A stretch of DNA of 64,000 bases, from NCBI GenBank assembly GCA_023213395.1, contig CM041465.1, forward strand, positions 111,855,741-111,919,740, in the 5' to 3' direction. Positions within the stretch are counted from its first letter, which is position 1. Every line of letters starts with the position of its first letter. This DNA is from Cycas panzhihuaensis. Taxonomy: Eukaryota; Cycadophyta. The position numbers were made by a program, and so were the translations under genes. Shown piece by piece: positions 46,896 to 57,772 of this stretch. A model generated the notes under the pieces. The model saw only the letters and a list, made by a program, of their open reading frames with translations, searched no databases and had not been told where the DNA came from.

Positions 46896-49326
46896 TACTT
46901 CTCAGCTACCAGGAATGGGTTTTAGCAGGTTGACTCAGGTAAGTGTAAGTATGCTTCTATTCTTTTCCTTTTTCACTTCTCTAGAAAGGCAAATCGAAGC
47001 ATCTATTTTTCATCGCATGATTAATTGTTACATTTGAGTGATCACCTTGCATCTGCTACTTGATCATATTGCTTGACATTACCCTAGCCTATGATGACCA
47101 TAGGACATGTATCCCAATGGTACTCTACAACCCTCCTACGCACCTCCATGTTATCCCAAGTACCAACTAGTCTGTGTGATCCATTCATACCCCCCATTGC
47201 CACATCACAGCTCTTAGCGCATGGCTAGGCACAATTGGTATCTTCCTATCCATTTGCTAACTTCTTGGGAACCATATCTCTTCGGTGCCACATCTGGTCT
47301 AGATCATCTCCTCTTTATGACTATACATAGCTACCTAGATAGAGGTTCATGCCCTCCTAGGCCTGGGGTACCCTTCTTTAGGGCTTCTAGCTCCCCTTCT
47401 TCCTTGTATTTTACATTCTATCATTGTACTATGACAAATATCATGGTACTATAGTAAACTTCATGGTACCATGAAGTTTATCGTGGGGTGACTGTCACAA
47501 AACATTTTTTTAAATCTGTTCTGGTAATTTTCACATTTTTTGCAAAATTTCCATGTGGCTAAGTCATACCTCGAGTCCTCTCCTAACCCTAATCATCTAA
47601 TTAAGTTAGAGTTAGGTATAAAACCCAAAAAAGACTTCATTTCCATCTCTTCCTTCATCTTTTCTCCTCTCTTATTTCACTTTCATAGGTGATTTTCTGC
47701 AAGAGTGCCCTACAACATCTAGTACACCTATGTCCTAGCCTGAGATCTACCCTCTACAACTCAGATCTATGGCAGTAGGCCTGAAACAAAGATTCTCTAA
47801 GCAAGGACATGCTCCAAGTCTCACTTCCACACACAAGCATCAAGTTTCACTAAGTTCTCCTTCAGGTTTCATAGCCTACACAAGAATCCACCTGTAAACC
47901 TCATAGGACTACCTTCCTCTACCATTTTCTTAGGCAGATCTACTACCAATCTGCCCATAGTAGGTACTATTCCATTCATATTTCATTTTGTTCCTTTTAT
48001 CTCCCCTAAAAGAGATTAGAATACCCTGTATATCTTTCTTTTCTTAGTTTTTCCATCAAATATAGGAGGTATCCCCTCCATTTTTCCTTGTTTGTCCTCC
48101 CTACCTTCCCGCTCTCTCCTGGTTTCTCCAAGGAGGCTATGAGGAGAGGTCCTAAAAGGGTAAGAGAAAGGAGCTAAGACAGGTTCCGCACCTAACAAGG
48201 TCTAGTCCTCAAGGGCAACCCCCTTCCCCCCTTTTCCTCTTCCTCTTTTGTATCTCCCTTGTGTTACTAGAGAGCTCTTGGAAGAGAGGCCATCACTAGT
48301 ATCAGCATACATAGCCTATTTCTACATTGGTTCTAGGCCTGGGCACCTTACATGGGTAGAGCTTCCAACCCTTAGTTGTTCCATACGTCACTTTTCGGTG
48401 TTAGCTTAGTCAAAAGTTACAAACATTGCATATCGTAGCCTTTCCAATATCGATAATATTTGCAACCTTTGTGTAACCTATCTCCTTCACTTTTTACTAT
48501 TATTAGACCATCCAAATATGTTCTTTATGTGCTTGGATAGTGTTGAGGTATGTGCATTAGAGTGTTAGCCATTTTGAGGCTAACCACCCCCCTCCTTTTA
48601 TCTTATCTTGCTTGCATTGAGGAGGTTGGAGATTATTTCTTAAATAAAAGTTTACTTTGATTGAAGTACTTCACTTGGATTATTTTATGCACTTTGCATA
48701 CACATATATGCATATATATTTGGCATCCTAGCAGCCCCTTGGGAAAGGGGGGAGTACTCTTTGATTGCAAGTTTTACTATGTTGCTCACAAAGAAGGAAG
48801 AAATGCATCAATCTGGGTATGTATCCTTCATTCTTTTCCTTGGCCATTTCTGTCTTTAGCCCCAGCACCATTGCTCTGTATTGCCCGCGTGTGGGGAAAG
48901 GAAAAGGGAATGAAGTGCAGCATAAGAGAACATCCTTATCTTAGCCACATGACCCTCCAAGTATGTTGTTCTCTCCTCTTCATAGCTCTTTTCCCTTTTT
49001 GTTTTAAGATTATTTGATTGCATAGTTGAAACATAAAAGGAAAAGAGAAAAGAAACAAGTTTGCATCTACTACTTGTATATGCATGCTACGCCCACACTT
49101 CTAGGAAAGAGCATGAGATAGGAGCTATATCTTTTTGCTTTCTTACTTGATTGCATGCATTTCCTTCCAGCCTTATATCTCTTGTATGCATGCTTGATAA
49201 TGATGAGATAGATGCCTTGTGTGGGTGATTTCTCTCACTTGCCTGTTTGACTCTATATTCCGGAGCCCTCCATTGACTAACCTAATCCTAACCAAGTGTG
49301 GTTACTATCCCATAGATGTGATTCCA
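46896..49326 (+). repeat. Insert B 5' LTR
   Basis: It is 2431 bp long. It starts TACTTC (TGCTTC in the partner) and ends ATTCCA. It is related to the insert A LTR at the start (GGCTA-TGGGAATGG) and in the promoter module. It is about 650 bp shorter than its partner, with the difference near 49205. Confidence 0.92.
47456..47623 (+). promoter_or_regulatory. Putative promoter module of the insert B 5' LTR
   Basis: A perfect 24-bp palindrome (47456-47479; arms AAACTTCATG and CATGAAGTTT, centre GTAC) lies upstream of a good TATA box, TATAAAA (47617-47623). Confidence 0.6.
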
Positions 49327-49327
49327 G

Positions 49328-49346
49328 TGGCAACCATACTGGGGAC
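49328..49346 (+). other. Insert B primer-binding site
   Basis: TGGCAACCATACTGGGGAC is one base from the LTR and matches the insert A unit 2 site except for a few transitions. Confidence 0.8.
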
Positions 49347-49519
49347 CCACCAGTAAGGGAATCATTCTTTCCCCCTTCCTGTTGATGCCACTTCCTCTCG
49401 GTAGCTCTCCCTTTTAGTTTTATTGGGAAGCCTCCAATGTGTACACTACTTTATCTTTCCTTTCTTCTAAACAATAGGCAGAACTTGTATGTGATGATTC
49501 TCACGTCACTTACGAGGTC

Positions 49520-51840
49520 TACCTCCACTATTGGAAGACCCCTCATATCACTCCCTTCCTACACTGGATCTTGATTCGATTATGGAGGGATCTCTCTCAG
49601 ATTGGGCATACCATGCTTATGTGTCTGATTCACTTGAGCTTTCTACTTCCTTCAAGGGTCCGCCCAACATAGTAAAGATCCTATCTTTTATACGGGTGAC
49701 CAGAAACACCAGCAATCCCACCATCCCTCTACTCATGAAGTAGAGCCTTTATCCCCTCTAGAGTTTCACCACCACAATGGTGACTCTCATGAGGATTGTC
49801 CTACGGGGTTTGCTTCATATGAGATTCCATCCACCTCTTATGATTAAGCGGATACCCGTCCCGCCAATGTAGTAGAAGCCCTTAGCCAATGTTTCGAATC
49901 TGCCCATCTCCAACCATATCCTAAGTGGTTCAAGAATATCTTGTAAAGCATTGTGCTTTCTCCTTCTATGTCTTCCTTACCTTGCTCATCTCATTTAAAT
50001 TCCCTACCTATGATGAGCCTACCTCTCACCTCATCTTCTTGTCCCCATGGTTTATGTTCCTTGGGGACCACCCAGGGCATGCCTTCTTCCCAACTCGATT
50101 TGAGCATGCCCCCGTCTAGTCAAATGTTTATTCCTCCTCTGACCATAGTCTATCCACTGCCTAGTAGACTTAGGGGACCTGCATGTCCCTCTACTTGTAG
50201 TCATGTGGGGTCTGCCCCCACACACTCTCAACACTAACCTAGGGACTCTTCCCTCTACGTGCCTCTTGATTACACCTCTTAACTGTAGGGGCATGTCAAA
50301 TGGAACTCCCTTCCTACTTATGGGGTGGACTCTTTGCATCCATACGGGGTCACACCACCCATGGGAGGCCTATATGGGTAAAGTTTGATCTCTCACCCCT
50401 CTTTTCCATCATCCTGTATGGCATCTCACATTGTACCTTTGTAAGGAGGGTTAACCCCCTCCCAAGGTATTTTACCTTAAGCTCCTTTCTAACAAGGAGC
50501 ATTTCCTCAAGGAGGGATGGGTTTTTCACACCCATCTGCTCCTATGCATGTCCCTTCGAATGTAGGATTCGTATCCTCTCATCAAACGATGGGAGGACAA
50601 CATCCCCTTTTGAACCAAACCTTCCAAGGAGGATTCATGCAACCTTGACCACCTCCTCTTCTAGTTTCTGTTGACCCTATGGTCTAGTAAAGGGCATGCC
50701 CTTGTATGGACTATAAGTCAATGCCCCTATCCATCGAAGCATTAAGAACTAACTTACTACCTCACCCTCCTGAAATCCCCAAATTTGATGGGACTTCATC
50801 ACAGAACCCAACAGAGCATGTCTGTAGTTTTTCTATGGCATGAATTGATTACTGGGCCTATGACCACATTCTCATGAAACTTTTTCTGTGATCCCTTCAA
50901 GGCGATACCCTCAAGTAGTTTTATCACCTACCTGCACATTCTATTTTTTCATTCCAATAGCTCGTGGATGAATTTATCAACTACTTTGACGTAGCTCGTC
51001 CATTCAAGAGTGGGATGAAATCCATTTTGTCTCTTAGACAAGGTCACAATGAAATGAATTGTGACTTTGTGAGATATTTTCATGACCTCCTTCACTCCAC
51101 CAAGGCAACTCTGCTTGGGGAGTTGAAAAGGGACCTCTTTGTCAATGCCCTTTGCCCAGAAGCCCACATTAAAGTCCTTAAAATGGGGGCAACTAAGTGT
51201 GATTCTTCCATAGCCAAGTGCTTAGTGCTTGAGGCTATTAAGATCCAAGCCAGACTCAAGAAGCCTCTAAATCCCTCACAATGACATGAGCCACCTCCAC
51301 CACCCCGAGAGGCCAAAACCCAGTAGTCTACCATGTCTTCTTCTCATCCTACCAAGAAGACCTTAGATCCTCTAACTTCTGCCATACATTCATTTAAACG
51401 TACTATGAAGGAACTCAAACTCTAAGCTCCTTCATCCCCCACCTCACATAAGCTAGTCCACTAAGCTTCCCAAGCCACTCCCTCTAAGGGTGGTAACACT
51501 TAGTCTTCTCAAGTAAGGAAGCATGATTCCTCCCTTGAAAAGAAGTGGTGTTCCATCCATGGAGAATGCTTCCATGAAGATTCACAATGTCAGGCCTAGC
51601 ACCCTAAAGTTGCCCCACAACATGATTCTTCCCCTAAATGGGCGTCTAGGCCTAACTTAGACTAACTCGTCCATAGAGACCCCTTCCCTAAACATGGGGA
51701 ATGTGATCATACTAACCAACAAAAGAATAGTTGAAATAGGGAAAAATCCCAAACACTTATCCTTCGCAAGCCAAAGGGAAGGGTGCGAGGAATCTATCAT
51801 CTTCCTCTGATTCTCCTGACCATCATACTCCTTCACCTTC
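49520..51840 (+). pseudogene. Insert B gag remnant
   Basis: It is homologous to the insert A Gag. It contains MEDPSYHSLPTLDLDSIMEG and SLSDWAYHA (49531-49620), a degraded Pro-rich region (49950-50670), the LPPHPPEIPKFDG-like block near 50755, SFSMA and YWAYDHILMKLF (about 50830-50885). The core DEFINYFDVARPFKSGMKS runs on to GHNEMNCDFV (50964-51075), and the knuckle KWCSIHGECFHEDSQC is near 51545-51595. Most stops are TAG or TGA at codons that are CAG or TGG in A. This is a real ageing pattern, different from the length changes in A. Confidence 0.85.
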
Positions 51841-51869
51841 TTGCTCCTAAAATAAGGGAAAGAAGGTCA

Positions 51870-52800
51870 TTCATATGCTCGAGACTACTCTATTCTATGC
51901 CATAACCTAATCTCAAGCTACTAAAGAGGTGAACGACACTTCTTCTTCCACACCTCACCCTGATCCTCTTTTGGAGGTCCCTCCTCTAGAAATCCTTGCG
52001 CTTCCCAAGACCATTCCCATGTGCCCTAGCCATTACAATTTTTGAAGGGTGCTTCCCAAACCTACTGCGAAGGGAAAGCCCTTCTTTATCATTGATGACC
52101 TCTACATCATCACCGTGACGATGTCCTGGATGGATGTCTTGAGAAGCTGTCTTGAGCAATGCACTCTTCTTCTTGAAGCTCTTGGCCAACAAGATGTTTC
52201 TATCCATGTGGTAGGTACCACCTCCTATGGACCACCTGTCATCTCATTCGATCTCTGAGATCACCCATTTCTTAGTGAATGAGAGAAGCTTTTTCATTAC
52301 CCATTTGCCATTTTCATTGACATTCCTAATTTTATCATAAAGAGGACCATCATAGATAATGGCTCCTCAGTTAATGTTATGCCTGTGTGTATGCGTAAGG
52401 AGCTAGGCATAGTAGCTCTTGAGTGTGTCCCTTGGAAATGCCAAGGGTATGATGGGACTGAGAAGTCCCCCTTAGGGATAGTCTCCCATTCCCTTGCCTT
52501 AGGAGAGAAGACCGTTTCTATTGATATTGTTGTACTTGATATTGATGTAGAGTATAACCTCCTATTGGTTTAACTATGGCTTGACCAAATGGGAGCAATC
52601 TGCTCCTCACATTGCGAGCAACTTAAATTTGTCCATGAAGGATGAGTTAAAGTTGTCACCTATGAGCCTATGCCATCTCACACTTCTTATCTAGCCTATT
52701 AGGCTATCTTAAGTGATGAGGATAACGATCCTGAAGAGGCTATCCCTTCTGTGGAGCCCTTTTTCTAGTAGACCGAGCTTCACCAAACAGAACCTATGTC
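51870..52800 (+). pseudogene. Insert B protease remnant
   Basis: The retropepsin core IIDNGSSVNVMP has its Asp codon at 52355-52357. SIDIVVLDIDVEYNLLL (about 52515-52570) is the second strand block. The last part (FVHEG, then VVTYEP) fades out near 52770. Upstream is ITVTMSWMDVLRSCLEQC, also conserved in A. The D-N-G form is shared with A units 1 and 2. Confidence 0.82.
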
Positions 52801-53334
52801 TTGCTATGAGCCAAACCTAGTTAGGTTTGCCCCTATTAGTGTAGGTAATTATGGTTACCTAGCCATCATGGGTGATTATGGGTCGAAAAGCGAGGACGAT
52901 GAGCCCCCTCCTCAACATGTTACCCTAGTTTCACCTATACTTAGGGAGATATCTAAATCAGATATTCCTGCTTCTTCTCATTTTACATTGGCTCTTAAAC
53001 TACTGGTTCTAAACCAACTACTTCTTTCACCTTCTCACCCTCCCCGAGCGGTCTCACGTAGGCATCCGGTCGATGAGCCACTCACAGAGGTACTTCTTCT
53101 TCACACTTTAGATTCTCACCCAGGACCAGAGTCTGTCCTACTCGGATGCAACCTTATCATGTGACCTATCATGTATTAGGTCCATTGCATCCTTTTGGAT
53201 CTAACCAAAACCATTTTTCTTATAGGCCTAGCCACACAGGGCCTACCCTTCACCACCTATCTCCAATTCTATATGTGACTACCCATACCCTTGTGTGGAC
53301 TAGGCACACTTCTTTCTCTCCTGCTCTGAAATGA
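52796..53334 (+). pseudogene. Insert B ORF3
   Basis: It is homologous to A ORF3. MSCYEPNLVRFAPISVGNYG, then an acidic GDYGSKSEDDEPPP segment, are open to 53164. A second frame continues (MQPYHVTYHVLGPL...) to 53334. The basic tract is weakened by changes. Conservation of the N-terminal 30 residues between A and B, in a frame overlapping the protease end, suggests it was translated. Confidence 0.55.
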
Positions 53335-53337
53335 GCC

Positions 53338-53402
53338 TAAACTACCACCCTAGGCATGTTGCCATTCCACCTAATCACATGCGAGATGGTGGTTTAGGGT
53401 GT
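53338..53402 (+). repeat. Insert B hairpin corresponding to the A hairpins
   Basis: Arms around CTAAACTACCA and TGGTGGTTTAG flank a loop containing CCATTCCACCTAATCAC. Only one copy is present here. Confidence 0.6.
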
Positions 53403-54219
53403 CCTTCTTGCTCTTTTTAGGTTCCTCTCATAGAACTACTTACCCCTCTTTCTTTTGGGGCCCCATCCTCCTAATTGGGTGTGTTGTCCCTGTAGCTCCT
53501 GAGCTTGGAAATAGTCCCTAACTAGGATGGCATGCTTCAGTATCATTACTCCTTCTCCTGCTAGTGCTTCATCTGCATATCCTACTATGCTCCTATATGG
53601 ACATATATACCCCCCCTATCTCCTAGCCCCACATACACCTGTCACTGATGCTCATGGTGATCATGTGTGCGCCCGCTAGGGGTGTGGCCCTATATGAAAG
53701 AAAGTGCATGTAACTCAAACAAACCTCAAACATAAACCATATGATAATCAACTCAAAACATCATGATTTATAGCTCCCTGTGCACCCATGCACCCTCACA
53801 CATATACATACAAACATATACATAAAAGTAAAAGCAACATAATCCATCATCATGCATCATCACCTGCCATCACATATCAAATGGAGTACCAATGGCCCCG
53901 TCTATATACATAGAGATCATAATGTATCATATCATACAAATGGTATGGTACATTATCCGCGGAAAGCCAAAATCCTTATAGGGAGGAGTACAATCATGTG
54001 GCAATATATGGTGACTCCCTAGAGGTATATTATACTCTCTAGTGCTCCCCTGCTCCTGGTGCGTCATCTCCTAGTCTATGTGATCCCTCTATTAGGGACC
54101 ACATACCTCCTAGACCCCTCCTGCATCTCTAGGAGCTCCCTGCCTCACTCCCCTCATCGAAAGGCCTCCTCAGGGTCATTGCCATTATGTGAGTATGTGT
54201 CCTACTCTACGATAACCTT
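53403..54219 (+). other. Insert B region without recognised gene
   Basis: It is partly homologous to the A 3' non-coding region up to about 53950. From there the B-specific segment begins. It is AT-rich with 'acatatacat' words. Confidence 0.55.
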
Positions 54220-55574
54220 GATGTCACTTGATCCACTAGTTGATCATATCATGTCTAGATACAATCCCTCTCACCCTCTACTCCTTAGAGCCTCTCCTCC
54301 ATCCTCTGGAACATCTCCTCCCTCCCTCGGAGCCACTCCTTTAGTATTGCCACCTTGATGCGACTCTCTGCATCCTCACTTGCTCCTCCTTGAGTCTCTA
54401 GTGCCTAGACCCAACCTCGTAGAGTATCCCTCTCTGCTCTGGTCCCCTCCAGCTTTCCCTGTAGCCATCCCACTCTCGCCTCATGCTCCTGGGACTCTAC
54501 TACCCACACATCTCTAGCCCTGACCAATGGGGTGAATGTTGTTGTGTGAGCCCCTACTGATCATGGCTGCTTTCTTGCCTAGATGGGAGGTTGCCCCTCT
54601 ACATAAGCCTGGGGGAACATCTCCTAGATTACCGCCTCGACCAATCTCCCTATATATGCTACTCCTATGAAGTCCAACACACTATGTGTCAGTATATATA
54701 TCCATATATGTATACTAAACAAACCAAATAAAATAGAACAACTAGATGTCTAGTGATCTAAAGATGATAGGAAAAGGTAGCATCTCACCTCCTAGAGTTA
54801 TCAACTCCTCGGCTCAGACGATCACCTCCCCCTCAGGTCCTCCCCTAGTTGTTGGTACCTCCTCCTCCTCTGGTACCACCTTTCATATGACTTGACCTAT
54901 TGGGGAACCTCTGCCCTCCTTTACTAGCACTACTATTGCCTAAGATCTCCCCATTATCCTCAGTCTCTGGACTAGCGTCGGTGGTGCCCTACCTCTCCCT
55001 ACAGTTCCTAAAGGACCCGCCTCTCCTCTTATGACTCTTAAAGGTCCTGCCTCTTCTCTTGTGGTCCCCGATGGACCCGCCTCTCTACTTGCCACTCTTG
55101 ATGGACCTGCCCCATCACCCCCATCATTACCATCATCATCGTCCCCTCTTGGGCCACCTCTGGCTCCTCCTGATCTACCCACCTCATCGTCATTGTCCTA
55201 CCTCACCCCTTTATACAGATCTGTCATGTAGTCTTCCATGGTAGAAGGTTCAGTGACGTAGCCTCCATTGAGTGTTAGATGTGTGCTTGATTCTCAGTCC
55301 CCTTGAACTAAGTCTGCCACCTATGGACCATCACAGCCCACACCGAGATAGGGTGAGGTCCTCCTATTGGTGCCACTACTCTGAAATGATTAAAGAACCA
55401 GCACTACAACAACATGTTGTATGACAAACCTCCTTTCTCGGCCATGCTGATAGCATCCAGTTGGGTGATCAGGTTTGCCACTATCAATGTGGCCTAGTCC
55501 AGCCTCTCCCGAGCCTTTCATCTCCTTACAGTCTCTATCCATCCACTAGGTATGTCTTTGTAGTTCTCTACCAT
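54220..55574 (-). pseudogene. Antisense coding remnant in insert B
   Basis: On the minus strand a frame starting MVENYKDIPSGW (ATG at 55574) continues for about 95 codons with only three stops. These are one TGA at a probable Trp and two TAG at probable Gln. It includes ATLIVANLITQLDAI, GGLSYNMLL and WFFNHFRVVAPIGG. It then shifts into an acidic/Gly-rich repeat (54940-55180) and a possible coiled-coil segment with LQGKLEGTRAERDTLRGW near 54480-54390. Antisense extra ORFs near the 3' end are known in Tat-lineage plant elements such as Grande. I do not recognise the family with certainty; a captured plant gene fragment is possible. Insert A has no counterpart. Confidence 0.5.
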
Positions 55575-55689
55575 GATAATCACCTGTAAAACACCCCAAG
55601 AACTAGTCATAACTCCTCTATACGTACTTGCCTACCTTTAAGATTGCCTCTCATTCCTCCCCAGTTGAGTTTTGGCACACCTTTGGGCC

Positions 55690-55840
55690 ATTCTTTGTTT
55701 TTTAAGTTAATCTGTCTTTGCACCGTGCTAAAATCTATAGTATCGTAGAGTTTACCATGATCCCCCACTAAGTTTCTCATGTAAACTCAGTGGCCCTATG
55801 GTAAAGTTTGTGATACCACGATCTTCGCCATGGGACCAGT
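55690..55840 (-). promoter_or_regulatory. Palindrome-type motifs upstream of the antisense remnant
   Basis: The minus strand shows words like ATGGTAAACT...ACTATAGATTTT that resemble the LTR palindrome region of B, about 120-260 bases upstream of the antisense ATG. It may be an inverted LTR fragment or an antisense promoter. Confidence 0.35.
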
Positions 55841-55859
55841 GACACCCCCACAGTAAGGG

Positions 55860-56700
55860 GGGTTCTCCACCCAAAAAACCCAAAAATTTATCCTAGGGTG
55901 GGCTATACTCAAGCCCACTAGCTAATGCCTTAGACCCCCCTCTCTTTGGGCCCAATTTAGGCTCCAAGAGATCCCTATTTGCCTATAAGGTTCTAAAAAC
56001 TACTCTAAAAAGCATTAAAAACTCATTAATTTCAAATGACGAAATGGTTTGGGAAAAGAGGTGATCCACTCACTCGATTTGGCCTCGTTACTGCCATCTC
56101 GCCTCCCTAATCTCGCTGGCTATCTCCATGTCCCGATCTAATAGTCTAATCTCCCTCTGTGTGCCACCAAAGTTGGGTAGTGCTCTACTACATAAGGAGA
56201 AGGGCTCTGAATCAATCGTGAGCCCATGAAAATGAATCTTATTTTCCCCAAATTTTCCTTATATAGGTAGGGGCCCTAATGGGCACCACCTTCATTTCTC
56301 TTACCACAATAGCCCTTGGGACCATCTCTCCACCCTGATCATCTTTACCTTCTAGGTCCATCTCCTATTTTACCTTCGTGGCCCTCTTTTCTCCTTACCC
56401 TCTGGGTGCATTTATGGCATCCCTTTTTGACCTTGTGAGGTCCCTTATGCCTTGTTTTGCATGCCATCTCCATATATACTAGAGTTTATACTCATTTGGC
56501 TTATTTCATCATCCTAAACCCATTTTTGCTACCTGTTCATGTCTTTGGGGCTCCCAAAGGAAGTGTCCCCCCACCTAGGACCATGCCTCACTTTCTTAAT
56601 TGACCTTTAGCACTCCTAGAGGGGCCTTTTCTCCATTGTCTCCTTCCCATCTGCCGGGACATTTTCCTTACCCTCGGGTAGCCTTATTTCTAGGTCCTCT
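55860..56700 (+). other. Insert B region without recognised gene
   Basis: C/T-rich on the plus strand. No conserved motif was found on either strand. Confidence 0.5.
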
Positions 56701-56749
56701 TACCCTTCATGACTTTTATTAATAATTATTTGAGTCCTCCCATGACTAC

Positions 56750-57270
56750 TTCTCTATGTGGAGTCCTCTTTATCCATCGAACCTATTAGCACTTTCTTCT
56801 CGACTCATTCTATCAAGACCTCCATTCCATCTACCATGACATTATTCATCTTCACTAATAGTAGAAGTCATGGCAACCCAAGCCCTTCCACCACTACATG
56901 GATTCCTTGTGACCCTTCCCGACATGACTTATGCATTCCAGGATCTTCCTTCCTGAGGCCACTAATAATGAAGCTGAGTACACAGTTGTTATTGAGGCCC
57001 TTACCAATGCGCTCCTCTTCTACCATGGATCCATCATCCTCTTCTACAACTCTTAAGTTGTGGTGTCCTATCTCACCCAAGTCTATTAAGTGCGGTATCC
57101 ACACCTAAGATCCATTGCATCAACTACCAGGTCCTTGCTCGCTTGTTTTCCTTCCATTAACATCCAACACATTCCTCGGGTTCTCAACGATGAGGTGGAT
57201 AGCCTAGTTCATCTCGTCCTTGAGCGTCACATCCCTCTTCTTAGTGACCCACCTTGAGAGACTTATCCAG
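56750..57270 (+). pseudogene. Isolated RNase H remnant in insert B
   Basis: The segment EATNNEAEYTVVIEA (about 56955-57000) contains the RNase H Glu block. It is followed by FYNS-VVVSYLTQVY, where the second catalytic Asp block (usually DS) is changed, and then by an RVLNDEVDSLVHLVL block (about 57178-57222) that keeps the last Asp. The ATNNxAEY wording is that of the additional RNase H domain of Tat-lineage elements, not of the normal Gypsy RNase H. Frame changes and stops are present. No RT or integrase is recognisable nearby, so it appears to be a leftover of a once larger pol. Confidence 0.7.
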
Positions 57271-57760
57271 TTACCCAAGCACCCAAGCCTTGGGTTATCA
57301 TATCCTTCATATTGTGATCTGTTCATACCTTTGAAATCCAGCTACTAGTGAGGTTAAACTATGGCGACCACCAGGTTTATTTCCTTACTTTACTCTTAAC
57401 ATTCTCTCTTAGCACCTAACTCTCACTGGTGTTAACTTATCTTCTGTATATAGCACCTTATTCATGACATCTGTCTAATTGTATATGTGGTCATCGCTAC
57501 CCTTTCATTGTACTCCTACGATGGGGGCATCCCCCTCATCTATTATCATTGTGAGTCAACTACATGACAACACATAGGCAGCCCCTATATTGTCTCACAT
57601 TTACCTCTACGCCCACGCATTCCACCATGACACTCACTATCACCCTTAACTCACACCTTTGTTATGTTTGTTTATATATATATATATATATATATGTCAT
57701 TAACATTGTGTTGCCAACATTCATTTTCAAGTTGTGCTTCTGAGTTACGAGGCTATGCTA
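57271..57760 (+). other. Insert B 3' non-coding region with (AT)n run
   Basis: The last 300 bases align with the end of the A interiors. An (AT)n run lies at about 57673-57695. No gene is seen. Confidence 0.6.
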
Positions 57761-57772
57761 CTAAGGGGGCAA
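57761..57772 (+). other. Insert B polypurine tract
   Basis: CTAAGGGGGCAA abuts the right LTR. Confidence 0.8.

Noticed and set aside
54059-54358. Plus-strand open frame of 99 codons in insert B
   Set aside because: The composition is Ser/Pro/Leu-rich as expected for the complement of the charged antisense frame. It has no motif.
55584-55635. Possible antisense intron in insert B (GTAGGC ... TTTTACAG)
   Set aside because: It is only 52 bases long, shorter than usual plant introns, and the upstream frame ends in a stop before the donor.
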